Shown here: piece after piece, positions 58,974-64,000 of the stretch
Numbering within the stretch: the first letter of the stretch is position 1
Layout: each line of letters opens with the position of its first letter
The notes under the pieces: model-generated
Told to the model about the DNA's origin: nothing
What the model saw: only the letters and a program-made list of their open reading frames with translations
Database searches by the model: none
Program-made: the position numbers and the translations under genes
NCBI RefSeq assembly: GCF_041381155.1
Contig: NC_091144.1
Span: 18,733,544 to 18,797,543 of the forward strand
Source: Argopecten irradians
Taxonomy: Eukaryota > Mollusca > Bivalvia > Pectinida > Pectinidae
DNA: 64,000 nt
Reading direction: 5' to 3'

Positions 58974-61900
58974 ATGTTGAGAGTATTTCTTCTCCTGACA
59001 GTTTTGGTCGGTAAGTTTGGTTTCATACAAATTGCACTTTCAAATTTTTGAAACAACGGCAATTATAAACTGGCATGCTGTGGGGAAAAATGAAATGGTC
59101 ATATTTTGCATTAAACAAATATATGTTTTGCAATATATCAATATGTATCTAATTTTAATATGGTAAAAGATAGAAAAATATATATGGAAAAAGCGCTAAA
59201 AAACTGAAAGTGCCAATGCTTAACGGAAATTTCGTTTTCGTTTATTAATAGCTCGTATAATGTATAATAATCATTGATATTGTTTTAATTGTACGAAATT
59301 ATTTTTAACATAATTTCAATTCAATAACTATGGATCGTGTAGTTAAATGACAATATTTTGTCCACACTGTTGAAATTACTTATCTTTATTTACTACATCG
59401 AGTAATTCGTATCCTACAGACATACGTTGATTAGGATGCAGTGTTTTCCGGAATACACGCGTTGATATTACTTCTTTGACCCATATTCTGATGATATGTT
59501 TATCTACATATTGTTTTCATTCACTGAGATTTAATTATACTTTTAATTTAGTAAATAGAGATCGTGTAGCCATCATCCAAAACACACTTTATCAACTATG
59601 CACATTCCGAATGATTCTTGATGTATTAAAATATCGAATTTCATTAACTGAACAATTGAACTGAACATTCTGTAATATGCATAAAATAGACGTTATGTTA
59701 TAAACTTGTATAAGGAGATATTCGATCTTTGCATATTACAGTGTTAGCTCCCTTGCGGGCAGGTATCTATTTTGACGCCATAATTTTGTGAGCGCAATTC
59801 ACGTCGTTTTCTCCGAAAATAATGACGTTACGCTCGAAAAAACATGACGTCACAATCAATACTTACCTTCAAATACTTAACTCTGTACTATGCAAATACG
59901 AAATAGGGCTATGAGTAGTAGAAACAGTCAGGTCCTATGTTCTCATAATAGGTATAAAAATCTAATGTTGTCGTTTAATATGACTTTCATTTTCATATGT
60001 CTCTGCACTTTATATGCCAGTGCTCGTTATGCAAACTTTACCTTGTTGTTATCATAACGCTAAACTCTGGACAATTTATAGGAAAACTTATTCAAATTTG
60101 TTTCCTACAGTAATCAAACGTTTTGAACATTAACGCCACGATCAGTTGATAGGCAAACGAAAGCTTTTATGTCATAAAACATGTTCACCAGCAGTCAAAT
60201 ATAAATAAATTATTACCACAACCGAAGATTTTATTTCAGAACTGACCCTGTTTCTGGACACCAGTTAGAAGATACTAAATATTATATTCCAGGATAAGGG
60301 ATTTTTAAACAAATAACTTAAAATTGTGTATATTGTATTGCTAATTAAGTGAAGGGTTAAGAGCTTGACAAATAGATTACGTGGGTACGTGGTAGTATCT
60401 ACATATTAATCGATATGTTAGTCAATGAACATTCTATCATTATTTCATTTCTATTATATGCAAACAAAGTTGATATGTCCGCATAGGCTAGGAAAGATAA
60501 CTCTTTATAGATGAAACCTTGCTCATTCAGTTACTTTTAGTAGTCAATGAACTCATAATCACGAGTTCGAAACAGTTAGTGAACATGTTCTGCGGAGTTT
60601 TTGACTTACCTTTGGTAATTTGTGACAACATCAGTAAACAAGTAAATACCGACCGTGCTAGGAATTATTTTAAAGACTTGAAGCCATGAGCCATGAGTTA
60701 AAGTGACACTTCACTCAGGTTAATTCTTTTACGTAACCAGGAAGCAAAATATGGCACAAATGTATTGTTCTACATTTCTTATGAAACATAAATTATTGAC
60801 AAATCCCACGTCACAGTTTAGTACTTTAATTGATACCGTTATAATTACAAATCGTTGATCAATACGGTTAAGCAGGTACAAAATGTACGCTGTACCCATA
60901 CCCGAGCCAAAGTCACGCATGTTACACAAATGAACTACATAACCCCTGAGGAGGTGATAAAATTATTTTTAGGCAAGACAATTCACCTAATAAGGTAAAC
61001 ACACTACTGTCATAGCGATTTGAACAGTTCTAGACAAAAGTTGCATTACTGTTTGAGTAAGGGACGGTGTTCGGCATACAAGATGTTCGACCACAGTGTG
61101 TAATGACGGACAGCGAGCGAGTTTGAACATTTCACACGCATTTCACTACCATGGACTTTTCTGGCATATTACAGAAAAACCGACTGATTTATATTCCATT
61201 AGAACTCGATTTTTTCCAATATATGTACAAATTTCAATGTCCTCTTAGACTGAATTGTCCCTTTAAGCGATGTCTCCTTTGAAGATGGTTAAGGGCTCGA
61301 CAGAAACACTCGTGGTCCAGAAGTGTAGTACATTGTACTTACTACTCCTGCGTACGGCTAAGAATATAAGAAGTGGATAGGGTTTGCTGTGATTATTTAG
61401 ACAGGGAAAAATAATTTAGACATGAGTTTCAGAATTAGTAGGGGTCATATCACAAACATATCTCAGACTCCATAAACACACTTACAACTTACTCTAAACC
61501 ACATGGCGTTGAGAGGTCTTTTGTAAATGACTTTCGATTAGAATAGGAATTAAATAATATAAAACCTTACATAAAACGTATTTTTCATTATAGTGCTTTT
61601 GTTGGTTATTGTGTTTAATAAAAAGGTTTTTTCTTCTACAAACTCTGTAATATTAGTTACTTACATAATTTGTTTGAATCGTATTATACAAATTAACATG
61701 AAAGATTTGGTTAAATATGGCGAATGTCCTTATATCATCTATGGACGGCCTCATCTGAAGCAATCAAATAAATTTACAGAACACCATCATTGAATTTGAA
61801 CAAAAGCCTAAGAAATAAACGAGACCGATGTTTACTTTTTTCAACAGGCGTGTTCGGAGACACCGTTGACCTAGGCTGTGACCCCGGTTGGTACCCCAAT

Positions 61901-63686
61901 GGCGGTTACTGTTACCTGTTTAACACCAACAAACGTGTGACCCACCAACAAGCTGCTGACGAGTGTAACGATTATCTAGCAACACTAGTGAGGGTGGAGT
62001 CAGACAATGAAAGGGTATTTACAATTTTTAGTAAAGTACAGTAAAAAACGGTTATAACGAACACCTGGGGACGAACAAGATAATATCGCTAAAACAAACT
62101 CATTATAAACATAGCTCGTCATAAACAACATTTATGAGCCTTAACGGGGACGATAACTACTACGGTTTTACCATAAAATCATTACAAAGGTGTTCGTTAT
62201 AAACTGATTTTACTGTATCAACACGGTACTTGGCGATGTGAGATTTAAGTGAAGGGTATTTGAATGAAGTTACCTACTCAAATGTGTTTTATCTGTAACT
62301 GTATTTTATCTGTTAGTCTACTTTCACTTCAGTGGAATACCGTATAGACACTATGTATGGTATGTGATAAAACTCTTTTATCAACTGCGGGAATCCAAAA
62401 GTGTTTTGATGGTAATGAGACGTAAAGTAAAAAACTGCATTTATTTTAGCCAGTTCAATTGCATCAAATGGCGCTTAGTCATATTGATAACCATTGATTA
62501 AAAAAATGGACACTTTTGATTAACGGATAGTACCATTATATGCAATTAAATAAAAATGTATTGGAAGACTATGACTAAGAATATTAGATAAGAGTTATTT
62601 GTTGAATATCTTCACACGATAATCTCTTACATTCAATATGTCATTGCAGACGTTTTTAGAGACCACGATTCCACAGTTTACATCTGATGGATTCTGGACA
62701 GATATGACTGATCTCCGTTTCGATGGTACATCCACCGGGACTGGAGTGTGGGAATGGGGAGGATACGAGAAGGTTAACATGTCCACAATGTGAGTATCAG
62801 TCCTTCCTAGGAGATATCAATATTAACCATAAATTGGTTTAAGTGTTCTAATTCTATTCTTTCCCATTGATTCAACGATTTTTTATTTTTCATTTCAATT
62901 CCAGTAGTATTTGTGTTTTCTTACGAAAACTTATGAAGAATTTGTGGTTTTACAAGGCAGCAACACGTACAAATCAGGCGGTATTCCGGTCATCAATTCC
63001 TTTTATTAGCTAGTCACATAACTTTAAGCACAACAAAGCAACTGACTACTTATTCAATACTTCATCACTGAATGATACAGCTCCACTGTATGAACGATAC
63101 CGATTACCATCTATTGCAGCAACTGGGAAACCTACCCAACCAGTAACCCCAAAGACTCGTGTGGTGCCATTAATATCCAAGGTCTATTCCAGAACTGGAA
63201 GTGTGACCAGCGACTTGGCTATATTTGTGAACTAGACGTTGGACAGTGTACGTATTTAAACATTATCACCAATGTTTCTGGTGAGAAATCAACAGATTAT
63301 TATATAAATCATTCATGCTTAGCTTAGACCATTATTGTCATGTTATTTTCTCGTAAACAAGGCACGGTTTCGTAACATGCATTGTTAAATAACTATATTC
63401 TGATAAGTTAAAACTATCTCAATATTTAGAGATCAATACTTTCTCGGTCCTAATGATAATAAAAAAATCCCATTAAATGCATCGAATAACTCCAGCCATT
63501 CTTTCTATTGTAGATGGAGCGTGTCCATTCGGTTGGATGTTTGGAATAAGCACATGCTTCCTTTTCAGTAACACAAGTGACCCCAGTCAGTTGTTAACCT
63601 GGACTAACGCTAAGGCAAAGTGTGCGTCCATGGTTTCTGGTAACGCTACAGGGAAACTCGTCACTCTTGACCGGACGATGGATGCG
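58974..63686 (+). CDS. Gene D: secreted multi-CTLD C-type lectin (3' end beyond window)
   Basis: Exons 58974-59010, 61848-62014, 62650-62789, 63120-63247 and 63514-63686 join in one frame for 215 residues and then run off into a GTAAAC donor. MLRVFLLLTVLVG is the signal peptide. CTLD 1 spans residues about 20-160: CDPGWYPNGGYCYLF, DECNDYLATLVRVESDNER, GVWEWGGYEKVN, KDSCGAINIQG, WKCDQRLGYICE. Six cysteines sit at the expected places of a long-form domain. The Ca-binding EPN/QPD and WND signatures are absent (TYPTSNP; NWKCD), so sugar binding is doubtful. CTLD 2 begins GACPFGWMFGISTCFLF and again ends its exon in phase 0 after a Leu-Val-Thr-Leu stretch, mirroring CTLD 1. The plan resembles soluble mannose-receptor-like lectins of molluscs. 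An immune or matrix role is possible. Confidence 0.85.
59720..59904 (-). mobile_element. 186-bp MITE family, copy C, in gene D intron 1
   Basis: Inverted relative to copies A and B: GCATATTACAGTGTTAGCTC at the left, CTCTGTACTATGCAAATACG at the right, TGACGTCA at 59845. It is the most diverged of the three. Confidence 0.85.
62039..62215. mobile_element. CAGT/TA MITE in gene D intron 2
   Basis: Ends CAGTAAAAAACGGTTATAAC and GTTATAAACTGATTTTACTG, then GAACACCT/AGGTGTTC, flanked by TA at 62037-62038 and 62216-62217. It is about 177 bp, with the CAGT start typical of pogo/Tigger-like Tc1/mariner relatives. It lies 25 bases after the exon 2 donor. Confidence 0.8.
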
Positions 63687-64000
63687 GTAAACAAATTTCA
63701 ATTATAATCATCACATATTGTGACAATGATTTTCTCATTCATGTTTTGCATTTAATAATTGCAAACATTTCTACCTAAATGTACTAAAATATTTCATTAA
63801 AACCAAAAAGGTTAAAAAACTGATTAAAATTGATATATTTTTAAACATTTTCATCAGGTAGGAAAGAGTGGTTTATGTAATGATATTTTTACAGCACCAG
63901 TGATTTTACATGTGTGATGTTTTATCACATAACTAGCTATAGCCCGTTCAGCCATGTCATAAATATCGAAAGACACACGTGTAATAACACTATTATAATG

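Overview
The window looks like nuclear DNA of a marine invertebrate, most likely a bivalve mollusc. It is AT-rich (about one third GC by eye). It has intron-bearing genes with standard GT-AG sites, a multi-domain C-type lectin, a very basic secreted protein, a LINE, a young LTR element, a tRNA-derived SINE and many short palindromic repeats. The group is an inference from style; no marker gene fixes the species. I found no tRNA, rRNA, operon or CRISPR.

Host genes are sparse. (1) 366-719 (+) is the last exon of an unrecognised helical protein. It runs into a 28-bp tandem array whose units each carry the CRE palindrome TGACGTCA. (2) Gene A (+) has a TATA box and 5'UTR exon at 14.08-14.20 kb and coding exons at 21.6-26.3 kb. 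It encodes a secreted protein of about 1,090 residues with a huge Lys/Arg-rich last exon. A young Gmr1-like LTR element (14216-20715, antisense) sits in its first intron. (3) Gene B (+), 43.2-44.5 kb, encodes a secreted protein of 142 residues. It shares intron phases and a W-[FI]-P-D-F module with gene A, so the two look like diverged paralogues. (4) Gene C (-), 50.5-52.5 kb, encodes a secreted, cysteine-bearing protein of 282 residues that I do not recognise. (5) Gene D (+), 58.97-63.69 kb and onward, is a secreted multi-CTLD C-type lectin cut by the window edge.

Repeats dominate the rest. A minus-strand LINE spans about 2.47-8.04 kb, with ORF1 open and ORF2 broken by about four lesions. 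Tandem arrays lie at 0.7, 9.6, 27.2-28.4, 31.1 and 37.5 kb. MITE families include three copies of a 186-bp element, four copies of a TTAA-flanked element, two copies of a TA-flanked palindrome (one nested in a 1.06-kb hAT-like element), and a CAGT/TA element in a lectin intron.

The most unusual signal is a set of long hairpins (10.0, 30.9, 35.8, 36.5 and 37.7 kb). Their arms differ at each locus, but their tips look like one shared sequence, roughly CGAGG-n-CGAAGG-n-C-n-AG. Several lie in blocks that also hold TGACGTCA and, in places, an ATGGC start-like motif. TGACGTCA itself occurs 18 times outside the 28-bp array, where less than one is expected by chance. These may be one class of modular, CRE-bearing fold-back elements.
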